Made by a program: the position numbers and the translations under genes. Below the pieces are notes generated by a model. It ran no database searches, was not told where the DNA came from, and was given only the letters and a program-made list of their open reading frames with translations. From NCBI GenBank assembly GCA_046330315.1, contig JAXLSZ010000010.1, positions 124,001-188,000 on the forward strand: DNA of 64,000 nt, written 5' to 3'. This document shows positions 57,022 to 64,000 of this stretch, one piece after another. The DNA comes from JAXLSZ01 sp046330315. GTDB taxonomy: Bacteria; Actinomycetota; Thermoleophilia; Solirubrobacterales; 70-9. Every line of letters begins with the position of its first letter. Position 1 is the stretch's first letter.

Positions 57022-58620
57022 ATGTCCGGCGAGGCGGGGCATCGCGGCAGCGAGCGGGAGCCACTCGAGTCCTTCAACCCGACCACCGGGGCGCTGCTCG
57101 GATCGGTGCCCACCCTCGACCCCTCCGAGGTCCAGGCGGTGGTGGAGGACGTGGCGCGCGTCCAGCCCGCCTGGGCGGAGCTCGACCTCGGGACCAGGGC
57201 CGGCTACATGCGCCGCGCCGCCGACGTCCTGCTCGACCAGGTGGACGACCTCGCCGAGCTGCTCGCCTCCGAGCAGGGCAAGCCCCGCTGCGAGGCCTAC
57301 ACGATGGAGCTGCTGCCGACCATCGACGCCCTGCACTGGTGCGCCGAGGCCGGCCCGGAGGTGCTCGGCGAGGAGCGGATCCGGCTCGGCCAGCCCTTCC
57401 TGGCAGGAAAGCGCGCCCGCTTCCGCTACGAGCCGATCGGCGTGGTCGGGGTGATCGCCCCCTGGAACTACCCGTGGTCGATCCCCTTCGGGGAGGTCGC
57501 GATCGCCCTGATGGCCGGCAACGGCGCCGTCCTCAAGCCGGCCAGCCTCACCCCCCTGCTCGGCGAGAGGATCCGCTCGGTCTTCGAGCGGGCCGGCTTC
57601 CCCGAGGGGCTGGTGCAGGTGGTCCACGGCAGCGGCGCGGTCGGCGAGGCCCTGGTCGCCTCGGGCGCCGGGAAGATCTTCTTCACCGGGTCGGTCGAGG
57701 TGGGCCGCGGGGTGGGCGAGCGCTGCGCCCGGCTGCTGAAGGGATGCGTGCTGGAGCTCGGGGGAAAGGACCCGATGGTGGTCTGCGCCGACGCCGACCC
57801 GCGCAACTCGGTCGCCGGGGCCCTCTGGGGCGGCTTCGCGAACGCCGGCCAGACCTGCTCGGGGATCGAGCGGATCTACGTCGACCGGCGGATCGCCGGG
57901 CCCTTCCTCGAGGCGCTCGCCGAGCGGGCGGCGGCGCTGCGCCTCGGGGACCCGATGGAGTGGGACACCGAGGTGGGGCCGATGACCTCGGCCGGGCAGT
58001 ACGAGCAGGTCCGCGGCCTGATCGACGACGCCGTCGCCTCGGGCGCGCGGCTTCTCTGCGGCGGCCCGGCCGAGCTGCCGGGCCTCGCCGGTCGCTTCAT
58101 CGCGCCCACCGTGCTAGCCGACGTCGACCACGGCATGCGCATCATGCGCGAGGAGATCTTCGGCCCGGTCCTCCCGGTCATCGCCTTCGATTCCGAGCAG
58201 GAGGCGATCGCGCTCGCCAACGACTCCGAGTTCGGCCTCGGAGCCTCGGTGTGGACCTCCGACCGGCAGAAGGGCGAGCGGATCGCCAGGCGGATCCGCG
58301 CCGGGATGGTCTGGATCAACAACCACTCCTTCACCCACGGCGCCTGCCAGTGCTCCTGGGGCGGGGTGAAGAGCTCGGGCCTCGGCCGCTCGCACTCGAA
58401 GTTCGGCCTCTACGAATGCGTGGACGTCAAGCTGCTGACCTCGGAGTCGGGGCAGGTGCGGAGCTTCTGGTGGTACCCCTACGACCGCTCCCTCGGGGAG
58501 GCGGTGCGCTCCTCGGCGCGGTTGATCTACGGGCGCGGCGGGGAGCGGGCCGAGGCCCTGCGGGAGGGCGCCGGCCCGCTGCTCCGCCTCGGCGCGCGGG
58601 TCCTCGGCCGCGGGCGCTAG
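57022..58620 (+). CDS. NAD(P)-dependent aldehyde dehydrogenase
   Basis: 532 aa, ALDH superfamily. VVGVIAPWNYPWSIPFGEVA (catalytic Asn), GNGAVLKPASLTPLLGERI, KIFFTGSVEVGRGVGERCAR, LELGGKDPMVVCADAD (general-base Glu), WGGFANAGQTCSGIERIYV (nucleophile Cys), EEIFGPVLPVIAFDSE and GGVKSSGLGRSHSKFGLYE. The C-terminal 50 residues beyond the usual end (FWWYPYDRSLGEAVRSSARL) resemble the hydrophobic tail of fatty-aldehyde-dehydrogenase-like members, hinting at membrane association and long-chain aldehydes. It has its own transcription unit after the rarA terminator. Confidence 0.9.
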   Translation: MSGEAGHRGSEREPLESFNPTTGALLGSVPTLDPSEVQAVVEDVARVQPAWAELDLGTRAGYMRRAADVLLDQVDDLAELLASEQGKPRCEAYTMELLPTIDALHWCAEAGPEVLGEERIRLGQPFLAGKRARFRYEPIGVVGVIAPWNYPWSIPFGEVAIALMAGNGAVLKPASLTPLLGERIRSVFERAGFPEGLVQVVHGSGAVGEALVASGAGKIFFTGSVEVGRGVGERCARLLKGCVLELGGKDPMVVCADADPRNSVAGALWGGFANAGQTCSGIERIYVDRRIAGPFLEALAERAAALRLGDPMEWDTEVGPMTSAGQYEQVRGLIDDAVASGARLLCGGPAELPGLAGRFIAPTVLADVDHGMRIMREEIFGPVLPVIAFDSEQEAIALANDSEFGLGASVWTSDRQKGERIARRIRAGMVWINNHSFTHGACQCSWGGVKSSGLGRSHSKFGLYECVDVKLLTSESGQVRSFWWYPYDRSLGEAVRSSARLIYGRGGERAEALREGAGPLLRLGARVLGRGR

Positions 58621-58680
58621 CCGGCCCGATCCGCGCACCTCAAGGAAACGCCGATCGGCGCCGGGGCGCCGCGCAAGCGG

Positions 58681-59061
58681 TCAGCCGCCGGAGATCAACC
58701 TCGGGTTGGAGGCGTCCCCGTCGCAGATGTATCTGTGGGTGGCGAGCGCCCCCACGTAGGCCCTGAACTTGAACGGCAGCCTGCCGGGAGTCCCGCCGGG
58801 AGTGATCCTGTAGGAGCCGGTCGAGCTGGTGGTGGCACGCCCGAACACGAAGGTCTTGCCCCGGGCGTCGGTGTACCTGACCGCGACCTTGCGGCCCGCG
58901 ACGCAGGCGGCCTTCGGCGAGCTCACCTTCCCGCCGACCAGGGTCGCACCGAGCGTCACCGTGGACTTGTAGTGCGAGATCCCCGTCGCCACCGAGGCGA
59001 GCGCCGCCGCACCCAGCGCGGTGACGGCCAGCACGGCAAAGGTCGAAGCCACTCTTCTCAT
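58681..59061 (-). CDS. Small secreted protein, function unknown (paralogue of the 59154 gene)
   Basis: 126 aa. Signal peptide STFAVLAVTALGAAALASVATG, then a beta-sandwich-like domain with GGKVSSPKAACVAGRKVAVR, ATTSSTGSYRITPGG and a C-terminal YICDG; the two Cys probably pair. The pattern of a strand after a Cys, then a 'T...G.YR...' turn, resembles carboxypeptidase-regulatory-like domains. It shares LASVATG, GKV-SP-x3-CV and the terminal Y-(I/V)-C with the neighbouring 59154 gene, so they are tandem paralogues. Confidence 0.72.
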   Translation of the reverse strand: MRRVASTFAVLAVTALGAAALASVATGISHYKSTVTLGATLVGGKVSSPKAACVAGRKVAVRYTDARGKTFVFGRATTSSTGSYRITPGGTPGRLPFKFRAYVGALATHRYICDGDASNPRLISGG

Positions 59062-59153
59062 CCTGCCTCCGATTCCGAGTTCGTGCCGGGGGCGGTCCCC
59101 GGCCTGATGACCGGGAGAGTAACGGCGGGCGGGGCCGGGCCCCTGAGCCGGGC

Positions 59154-59555
59154 CTAGATGCCGGCGCCGACCACCCTCGAGCGGGCCGCCCGGCAGACGT
59201 AGAGCGTCCCGGCCGCCCCCTCGCTGTGGCGACGGACCCTCGCGTAGAAGCGCGCGAGGGAGATCCCGGCCGAGCCCTGCGGGACGATCCGCCAGCGCCC
59301 GTGGCGATCCGTGGTGTCGGCGCCGATCACCTGGTCACGACCACCGGAGACGACTCGCTTGAGCTTCACCGTGCGCTTTTCCACGCAGCCCGGGTTTGGC
59401 GAGGTCACCTTCCCGTGGAAGACGAGGGAGCGGCTCTGGATCGTCACCCCGGAGGGGATCCGCACGATCTTCGTGCCCGTCGCCACCGAGGCGAGCGCCA
59501 GCGCAACCAGCGCCAGCGCGGCGGCGATCGCGGCACCCCTGGCCGGGACCCTCAT
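59154..59555 (-). CDS. Small secreted protein, function unknown (paralogue of the 58681 gene)
   Basis: 133 aa from ATG 59555 (MRVPARG); a second ATG 15 nt upstream is possible. Signal peptide GAAIAAALALVALALASVATG. Mature beta domain: LVFHGKVTSPNPGCVEKRTV, VIGADTTDRHGRWRIVPQG, then AAGTLYVCRAARSRVV. Same two-Cys architecture and turn motif as the 58681 product. Located 92 nt upstream of it on the same strand; a duplicated pair of exported beta-domain proteins. Confidence 0.72.
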   Translation of the reverse strand: MRVPARGAAIAAALALVALALASVATGTKIVRIPSGVTIQSRSLVFHGKVTSPNPGCVEKRTVKLKRVVSGGRDQVIGADTTDRHGRWRIVPQGSAGISLARFYARVRRHSEGAAGTLYVCRAARSRVVGAGI

Positions 59556-59607
59556 CGCCGGCCCTTGCACCCACAGTCGCAGACCCCGGGCATGGCGGCT
59601 GCGGCCA

Positions 59608-60138
59608 TCAGTCCTCGACGATCCCGATGCCGACCGACCTGACCCGCCCCGAGCGCTTCCCGATCACGAAGTCCGTGACCCGGGTGAAGGGGCTGAAGTC
59701 GCCGACGTAGCAGTGGCGGATCCCGAACTCGCGCTTGCAGGTCACGTTGCGGACCCTCGCCTCGACCTGCGCCTGGGTGGAGCCGACCCCGATGCCCCGC
59801 GCCGTGCGCTCGTGGCGATCGGTGGTCCGCATCGCGTAGACCCTCGAGCTCGGCTTTCGGCCCAGGAAGTGGATCCAGGTCTTCGCGTAGCGGTACTCGG
59901 CGTCATCGCCGCCGGAGAAGGGATCGGGCACCACCCGCTTGGCATCGGGGGGGCCGAGCTTGCCGACCACGCGCTTCTTCTTCATCAGCAGCCGCACCCC
60001 GATCATCCCCCGCTGGGGGACGATGCGGGCCTCGGCGGCGGGGACGGCGGCGAGGAGGAGGAGCGCCAGGGCGGCGGCGAGCGCGGGCAGCGCCAGCCGG
60101 CGGAGGGCCGGGCGCCGGAGGAGGGGGAGGGAGTCCAT
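59608..60138 (-). CDS. Secreted protein with GxGxSxxxV-type domain, function unknown
   Basis: 176 aa from ATG 60138 (an ATG 9 nt upstream is possible). Signal peptide LALPALAAALALLLLAAVPA. Mature region: RIVPQRGMIGVRLLMKKKRV, LGPPDAKRVVPDPFSGGDDA, TARGIGVGSTQAQVEARVRN with a disulfide-capable TCKREFGIRHCYVGD. The 'GIxxGSTxxxVxxR' phrase resembles BamE/SmpA-like small exported domains seen in many actinobacterial proteins, but no function can be given. It is divergent from the ccm operon. Confidence 0.72.
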   Translation of the reverse strand: MDSLPLLRRPALRRLALPALAAALALLLLAAVPAAEARIVPQRGMIGVRLLMKKKRVVGKLGPPDAKRVVPDPFSGGDDAEYRYAKTWIHFLGRKPSSRVYAMRTTDRHERTARGIGVGSTQAQVEARVRNVTCKREFGIRHCYVGDFSPFTRVTDFVIGKRSGRVRSVGIGIVED

Positions 60139-60323
60139 GGACACCAACCTACCCGGTGGCGCGGCGCGCCCGCATCCGTAGTCCCCCGCACGCCCCGGCG
60201 GGCCCCGGACCGGCCGCGGCGGACCGGCGGCGCCGGGATCTCGGCCCGCCGGGTCGCATTCCGAGCACCAACCGGGTGACCGGCCGCACGCCGGCGGGCG
60301 GGAGCGGCGACAATTGGCCGCCT
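60139..60323. other. Divergent intergenic region upstream of the ccm-hemA operon
   Basis: 185 bp, GC-rich. The ccmA frame is open through most of it, but its translation is low-complexity Arg/Pro. No promoter hexamers could be identified. Confidence 0.4.
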
Positions 60324-61076
60324 GTGGACGAGGACCCCGGACACGACGGCGGCGAGCGCGCTGCGGGCGGCGGCGGCGCCCTGGCGGTCGCCGGCCTGCG
60401 ACGCGACTACGGCGAGAGGACCGCGCTGGAGGGGGTCCAGTTCGAGCTTGCCGAGGGCGAAACCCTGGCCGTGCTGGGCCCCAACGGGTCCGGGAAGACC
60501 ACCCTGCTGCGCGTCCTGGCGACCCTGCTGCGCCCCAGCGCCGGAGAGGTCAGGGTGCTCGGCTGCTCGCTTCCCGGCGAGGCCTGGAGGCTGCGCGGGC
60601 GGATCGGCTACCTCGGGCACCGCCCGCTTCTCTACCGCGATCTGAGCGGGACCGAGAACCTGCGCTTCGCGGCCCGCCTCCACGGGATCCCCCGCGAGAC
60701 GGCGGAGCGGCGGGTGTCCCGGCTGCTCGAGGCGATGGGCATGGCCGGCCGCGCGAACGACCGGGTCTCCTCGCTCTCGGCGGGCATGCAGCAGCGGCTC
60801 GCGGTCTGCCGCTCCGTCCTTCACGAGCCCGCCCTGCTGCTGCTCGACGAGCCCGACTCGAACCTCGACGCCGAGGGCAGGGAGCTGGCCCGCGGACTGC
60901 TCGGGGCCGGCCTCGGGCTGACCAGGGTCCTGGTCACCCACGACCCCGAGCGGGTGCTGCCCGAGGCCGACCGCGCGCTGCTGCTCGGCCACGGCGGGGT
61001 GCCGCTCAGCGAGGGGCCCGCCGCGGCGCTCGACCCCGGCGCCGCCCGCGCCGCCGCGGCGGGAGCGCCCGCGTGA
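60324..61076 (+). CDS. ccmA: Heme exporter / cytochrome c biogenesis ABC ATPase
   Basis: 250 aa from GTG 60324; the frame remains open upstream to 60156 but without homology. ABC ATPase: AVLGPNGSGKTTLLRVLATL (Walker A), Q-loop region IGYLGHRPLLYRDLSGTENL, signature SLSAGMQQRLAVCR, Walker B ALLLLDEPDSNLDAEG and switch His in VLVTHDPERV. CcmA drives CcmB (and CcmC) at the inner membrane in system I heme release for cytochrome c maturation. The stop overlaps ccmB (GTGA). First gene of a five-gene coupled run ending in hemA. Confidence 0.9.
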   Translation: MDEDPGHDGGERAAGGGGALAVAGLRRDYGERTALEGVQFELAEGETLAVLGPNGSGKTTLLRVLATLLRPSAGEVRVLGCSLPGEAWRLRGRIGYLGHRPLLYRDLSGTENLRFAARLHGIPRETAERRVSRLLEAMGMAGRANDRVSSLSAGMQQRLAVCRSVLHEPALLLLDEPDSNLDAEGRELARGLLGAGLGLTRVLVTHDPERVLPEADRALLLGHGGVPLSEGPAAALDPGAARAAAAGAPA

Positions 61077-61753
61077 CCCCCGCGTCCGAAGCCTTCCGGG
61101 CGATCCTCGCCAAGGACCTGCGCACCGAGCTGCGCACCCTGCGCTCGCTCTCGGCGATGGCCCTCTTCGCGGTCACCGCCTTCGTGATCTTCCGCTTCGG
61201 GCTCGACCGCACGAGCCTCTCGGGCAGCCTCGCCGCAGGGGTGCTCTTCTCGACGCTCCTCTTCGCCGCGATCCTCGGGATCAACCGGCTGTTCGTCGCC
61301 GAGCGCGAGGAGGGCGGGTTCGACGCGATCCGCCTCGCCCCGATCGACCGCACCGTCCTCTTCGCCTCCAAGGCCGCCGCCCTGATCGTCTACATGCTGG
61401 TCCTGGAGGCGATCGCGGTCCCCGTCTTCGCGCTCTTCTTCCTCGACTCCCCCGCCGCCCTGGCGCCGCTGTGCCTGGTCCTGGCGCTGACCGACGTCGG
61501 CCTCGCGGTGACCGGTGCGCTGATCTCCTCGATGGCCGTCAACTCGCGGGCCCGGGACCTCCTCGTCCCGCTGGTGCTGCTGCCGCTCGTCGTGCCGCTG
61601 ATGATCGCGGCGACCGGCGCCGCCGATCCGCTGCTCGAGGCGGGCGGTCCCTCCTACCACCGGTTCGGCACGTGGCTGGGGATGCTGGCTCTATACGATC
61701 TGGTCTTCGGGCTGGTCGGATACGCGGTGTTCGATTTCCTCCTCGAGGACTGA
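61073..61753 (+). CDS. ccmB: Heme exporter permease subunit
   Basis: 226 aa from GTG 61073. Six membrane helices: LSAMALFAVTAFVIFRFGL, AAGVLFSTLLFAAILGIN, ALIVYMLVLEAIAVPVFALF, LAPLCLVLALTDVGLAVTGA, DLLVPLVLLPLVVPLMIAAT and LGMLALYDLVFGLVGYAVFD. RLFVAEREEGGFDAIRLAPI between helices 2 and 3 is the CcmB family feature (E-R-E-x-G). It pairs with CcmA and is followed by ccmC after 25 nt. Confidence 0.9.
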   Translation: MTPASEAFRAILAKDLRTELRTLRSLSAMALFAVTAFVIFRFGLDRTSLSGSLAAGVLFSTLLFAAILGINRLFVAEREEGGFDAIRLAPIDRTVLFASKAAALIVYMLVLEAIAVPVFALFFLDSPAALAPLCLVLALTDVGLAVTGALISSMAVNSRARDLLVPLVLLPLVVPLMIAATGAADPLLEAGGPSYHRFGTWLGMLALYDLVFGLVGYAVFDFLLED

Positions 61754-61778
61754 CCCCGGGCCGCCGGCCCCAGCGGAC

Positions 61779-62507
61779 ATGTACGGCAACGGCCTCAAGG
61801 GACTAGCTATCGCCACCGTCGCGACCGTCAGCGTCGCGATGGCCCTGGTCTTCTTCTACGCGCCGATGGACGCCGACCAGGGCTTCGTGCAGAAGATCTT
61901 CTACCTGCACGTGCCGCTGGCGATCGTCGCCCTGCTCGGCTTCATCGTCGGGGGCTACCACGCGATCCGCCACCTGCAGACCGGCGACCGCCGCTTCGAC
62001 GCGCGCTCCTACGTCTCGATCCACATCTCGATCGTCTTCGGCACCGCCGTCCTCGTCACCGGCTCGATCTGGGCGAAGGCCTCCTGGGGGCACTGGTGGG
62101 TCTGGGACGAGCCCACTCTGGTCAGCTTCCTGATCGTCTTCCTGCTCTACGCGACCTACTACCCGTTCCGCTACGCGATCGAGGACCCCGAGCGCCAGGC
62201 GCGCTACGCCTCCGTCTTCGCGGTCACGGCCGGCGCCTTCGTGCCCCTCAACTTCCTCGCGGTGCGCCTTGCCCAGAGCCTCGTGCACCCCCGGGTCTTC
62301 GCCGCCACCGGAGGGGGGCTGCCGGCCTCGATGATGCTCACCTTCTTGGTCTCTCTCGCCGGGATGGCGCTGCTCTGGGCGACCATGGTCCGCTTCGAGC
62401 TGACCGCGAAGAGCGTGCGCGGCCAGGTGCGCAGGCTGCGGCGGGCGGTCGACACCGGCGCCCCGGCGGACTCCCCGCGGCCGCGGGTCGCCCCCGAGGT
62501 GAGCTGA
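61779..62507 (+). CDS. ccmC: Cytochrome c biogenesis / heme-handling protein CcmC
   Basis: 242 aa, six membrane helices. The heme-binding WWD-type motif is in KASWGHWWVWDEPTLVSFLI. Conserved His residues flank it (IFYLHVPLAIVALLGF before, RLAQSLVHPRVFAAT after), the axial heme ligands of CcmC. A cytoplasmic Arg-rich tail closes the protein. CcmC loads heme onto CcmE; no ccmE is seen here. The stop overlaps the ATG of the following ccmD-like gene by 1 nt. Confidence 0.92.
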   Translation: MYGNGLKGLAIATVATVSVAMALVFFYAPMDADQGFVQKIFYLHVPLAIVALLGFIVGGYHAIRHLQTGDRRFDARSYVSIHISIVFGTAVLVTGSIWAKASWGHWWVWDEPTLVSFLIVFLLYATYYPFRYAIEDPERQARYASVFAVTAGAFVPLNFLAVRLAQSLVHPRVFAATGGGLPASMMLTFLVSLAGMALLWATMVRFELTAKSVRGQVRRLRRAVDTGAPADSPRPRVAPEVS

Positions 62508-62689
62508 TGCTGCCCCTCGCGCTCGGCCCCGCGCTGCCCTCCGGGGAGGCCTCGAAGTACGTCGCCGGCGCCTACGTCGTCTTCCTGGTCCTGCTGCTGA
62601 TCTACGTGGCGATCATGGCGGCCAGGCTGCAGCGGATCGAGCGGGAGCTGCGGGAGCTCGCCGACCGCGCCGAGGAGTCGGGGCGCTGA
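62507..62689 (+). CDS. Small CcmD-like membrane protein
   Basis: 60 aa. One membrane helix (YVAGAYVVFLVLLLIYVAIMA) followed by a charged amphipathic helix (RLQRIERELRELADRAEESG). Size, topology and position directly after ccmC match CcmD, which stabilises the CcmABC-CcmE complex. Sequence similarity in this family is low, so the call rests on context. Starts on the ccmC stop and ends on the hemA start (both TGATG overlaps). Confidence 0.78.
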   Translation: MLPLALGPALPSGEASKYVAGAYVVFLVLLLIYVAIMAARLQRIERELRELADRAEESGR

Positions 62690-64000
62690 TGTCGGAGCTG
62701 CTCGCGCTCGGCGTCTCCCACAAGACGGCCCCCCTGGAGCTGCGCGAGCGGCTGGCGCTCCCAGAGGGCCGAGCGGTCGGCGCGCTGGCCGAGCTGACCG
62801 GCTCCGAGCAGGTGCGCGAGGCGGCGGCGATATCCACCTGCAACCGGACCGAGCTCTACCTGGTGGCCACCGACCCGGTCGAGGCCGAGTCGGTTGCGCT
62901 CGGCGTCCTCTCCCGCGAGGCGGAGATCCGCCCCACCGAGCTGCTCGGCCACCTCTACTCGCTGCGATCGCGCGAGGCGGCCCGCCACCTCTTCAGGGTC
63001 ACCGCCGGGCTGGACTCGATGATCCTCGGCGAGGCCGAGATCCAGGGCCAGGTCAAGCGCGCCTACGAGCTGGCGCTGGTCGAGGGCGCCACCGGCCCGG
63101 TCCTCAACCGCCTCTTCCGCGGCGCCCTGGGCGCCGGCGGCAGGGCGCGGGACGAGACGGGGATCAGCGAGAAGGGCCTCTCGATCCCCTCGGTGGCGGT
63201 CGAGCTGGCCCAGCGAAGCCTCGGCGACCTGGGGCGCCGGCGGGTGCTGGTGATCGGCGCCGGGGAGTCGGCGGAGCTGGTCGCCCGGGCCCTGGTCGCC
63301 CGGGGCGTCTCCACGGTGTTCATCGCCAACCGCCGCTACGACCGGGCAATCGGGCTGGCCCAGCGGTTCGACGGGTCCGCGGTCCGCTTCGACGAGCTCC
63401 CCTCCGAGCTGGGCGAGGCCGACATGGTCGTCTCGGCGACCAACTCCCCGCACCACATCGTCGAGCCTGACGAGCTCGCCCACGTCATGGAGGGCCGCCC
63501 GGGCCGCCAGCTGCTGATCGTGGACATCGCCGTGCCCCGCGACGTCGACCCGGTCTGCCGCGAGATCCCCGGCGTCAGCCTCCATGACGTGGACGACGTG
63601 CAGAAGGCGCTGGAGCGCAACGTCAGCGGCCGCGAGGCGGAGGCCAAGCGGGCCGAGGGAATCCTCGAGTCCGAGCTGGTGCGCTTCGACGCCTGGCTCG
63701 CCTCGCTGGAGGTGGTGCCGACCGTGGCCGCGCTCCGGGAGCGCGGCGAGGAGGTGGTCCGCAGGGTGCTGGCCGAGAACGAGGGTCGCTGGGAGCGGCT
63801 CTCCGAGGCCGACCGGGAGCGGATCTCGAAGATGGCGCGGGCGATCGCCGGGCGGCTGCTCCACGAGCCGACCCTCCGCATCAAGCGCTCGGCGGGGACC
63901 GACGACGCCTACCTCTACGTCAACGCGCTGCGGGTCCTCTTCGGCCTCGATGCGGAGAACGAGCCCTCCTCGGAGCGCGATGCCAGCGTGACCCCGCTGC
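62689..64000 (+). CDS. hemA: Glutamyl-tRNA reductase (partial, 3' end outside window)
   Basis: First committed step of C5-pathway tetrapyrrole synthesis: glutamyl-tRNA to glutamate-1-semialdehyde with NADPH. 437 residues visible. LALGVSHKTAPLELRERLAL, catalytic Cys51 in AAISTCNRTELYLVATD, LFRVTAGLDSMILGEAEIQG, the NADPH domain RVLVIGAGESAELVARALVA, IVDIAVPRDVDPV, and the C-terminal dimerisation helices. The ATG overlaps the ccmD-like stop. Coupling to the ccm genes would co-ordinate heme synthesis with heme export. Runs off the right edge. Confidence 0.95.
   Translation, partial: MSELLALGVSHKTAPLELRERLALPEGRAVGALAELTGSEQVREAAAISTCNRTELYLVATDPVEAESVALGVLSREAEIRPTELLGHLYSLRSREAARHLFRVTAGLDSMILGEAEIQGQVKRAYELALVEGATGPVLNRLFRGALGAGGRARDETGISEKGLSIPSVAVELAQRSLGDLGRRRVLVIGAGESAELVARALVARGVSTVFIANRRYDRAIGLAQRFDGSAVRFDELPSELGEADMVVSATNSPHHIVEPDELAHVMEGRPGRQLLIVDIAVPRDVDPVCREIPGVSLHDVDDVQKALERNVSGREAEAKRAEGILESELVRFDAWLASLEVVPTVAALRERGEEVVRRVLAENEGRWERLSEADRERISKMARAIAGRLLHEPTLRIKRSAGTDDAYLYVNALRVLFGLDAENEPSSERDASVTPL

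Overview
The window is a very GC-rich, gene-dense chromosomal segment with about 60 protein genes. I found no rRNA, tRNA, insertion sequence, prophage or CRISPR array. The gene content suggests an actinomycetote, most likely Thermoleophilia/Solirubrobacterales. Clues are a eukaryote-like IleS, an Fe-S helicase-nuclease of the AddB/AdnB type, a DUF2342 metalloprotease, PAC2 and DUF1385 proteins, a membrane-anchored sigma factor with a zinc-finger tail, and secreted proteins opening with a 'YLALFVALGGTAAA' segment. The placement is inferred from families and was not tested by a search.

Layout. 1-7.1 kb: envelope glycan genes (two GT2 glycosyltransferases, three SAM methyltransferases, two tandem GT39-type membrane glycosyltransferases, the second broken by frameshifts). 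7.1-12.4 kb, minus strand: acyl-CoA mutase, HSL-type esterase, and a UDP-glucuronate decarboxylase interrupted by a 491-residue intein. 12.7-18.9 kb: sigma/zinc-finger fusion protein, secreted proteins and a very basic DNA-binding-like protein. 19-28.9 kb: DUF2342 protease, inositol-phosphatase-like protein, helicase-nuclease, PAC2 protein, OB/HD nuclease, ArfB, two half-size TauE/SafE proteins, trehalose-6-phosphate phosphatase. 29-38 kb: PolX, prenol-phosphate mannosyltransferase, thioredoxin, IleS, SDR, benzoylformate-decarboxylase-like enzyme. 38-50 kb: secreted proteins, fumarase, TetR regulator divergent from a sulfatase, phosphoesterase with RTX-like repeats, aldehyde dehydrogenase, CrtC/AttH-like protein, YchF. 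50-60 kb: PAP2, BtrH-like protein, methyltransferase, methylmalonyl-CoA epimerase, DUF1385, M20 peptidase, RarA, aldehyde dehydrogenase, small secreted proteins. 60.3-64 kb: a tightly overlapping cytochrome c biogenesis operon (CcmA-B-C-D-like) running into hemA, which leaves the window.

Themes. Heme synthesis and heme export are co-transcribed. Acyl-CoA mutase and methylmalonyl-CoA epimerase point to a propionyl-CoA/succinyl-CoA route, although the B12-binding mutase subunit is not here. GT2, GT39 and UXS genes point to surface glycan assembly.

The most striking items are: the intein in UDP-glucuronate decarboxylase; a 48-nt element repeated between two convergent gene pairs (39/48 identical); the duplicated GT39 gene with three homopolymer-type indels; a surface-protein gene with no canonical start codon; and a recurring habit of short tandem duplications at or just past stop codons, or in frame inside genes.
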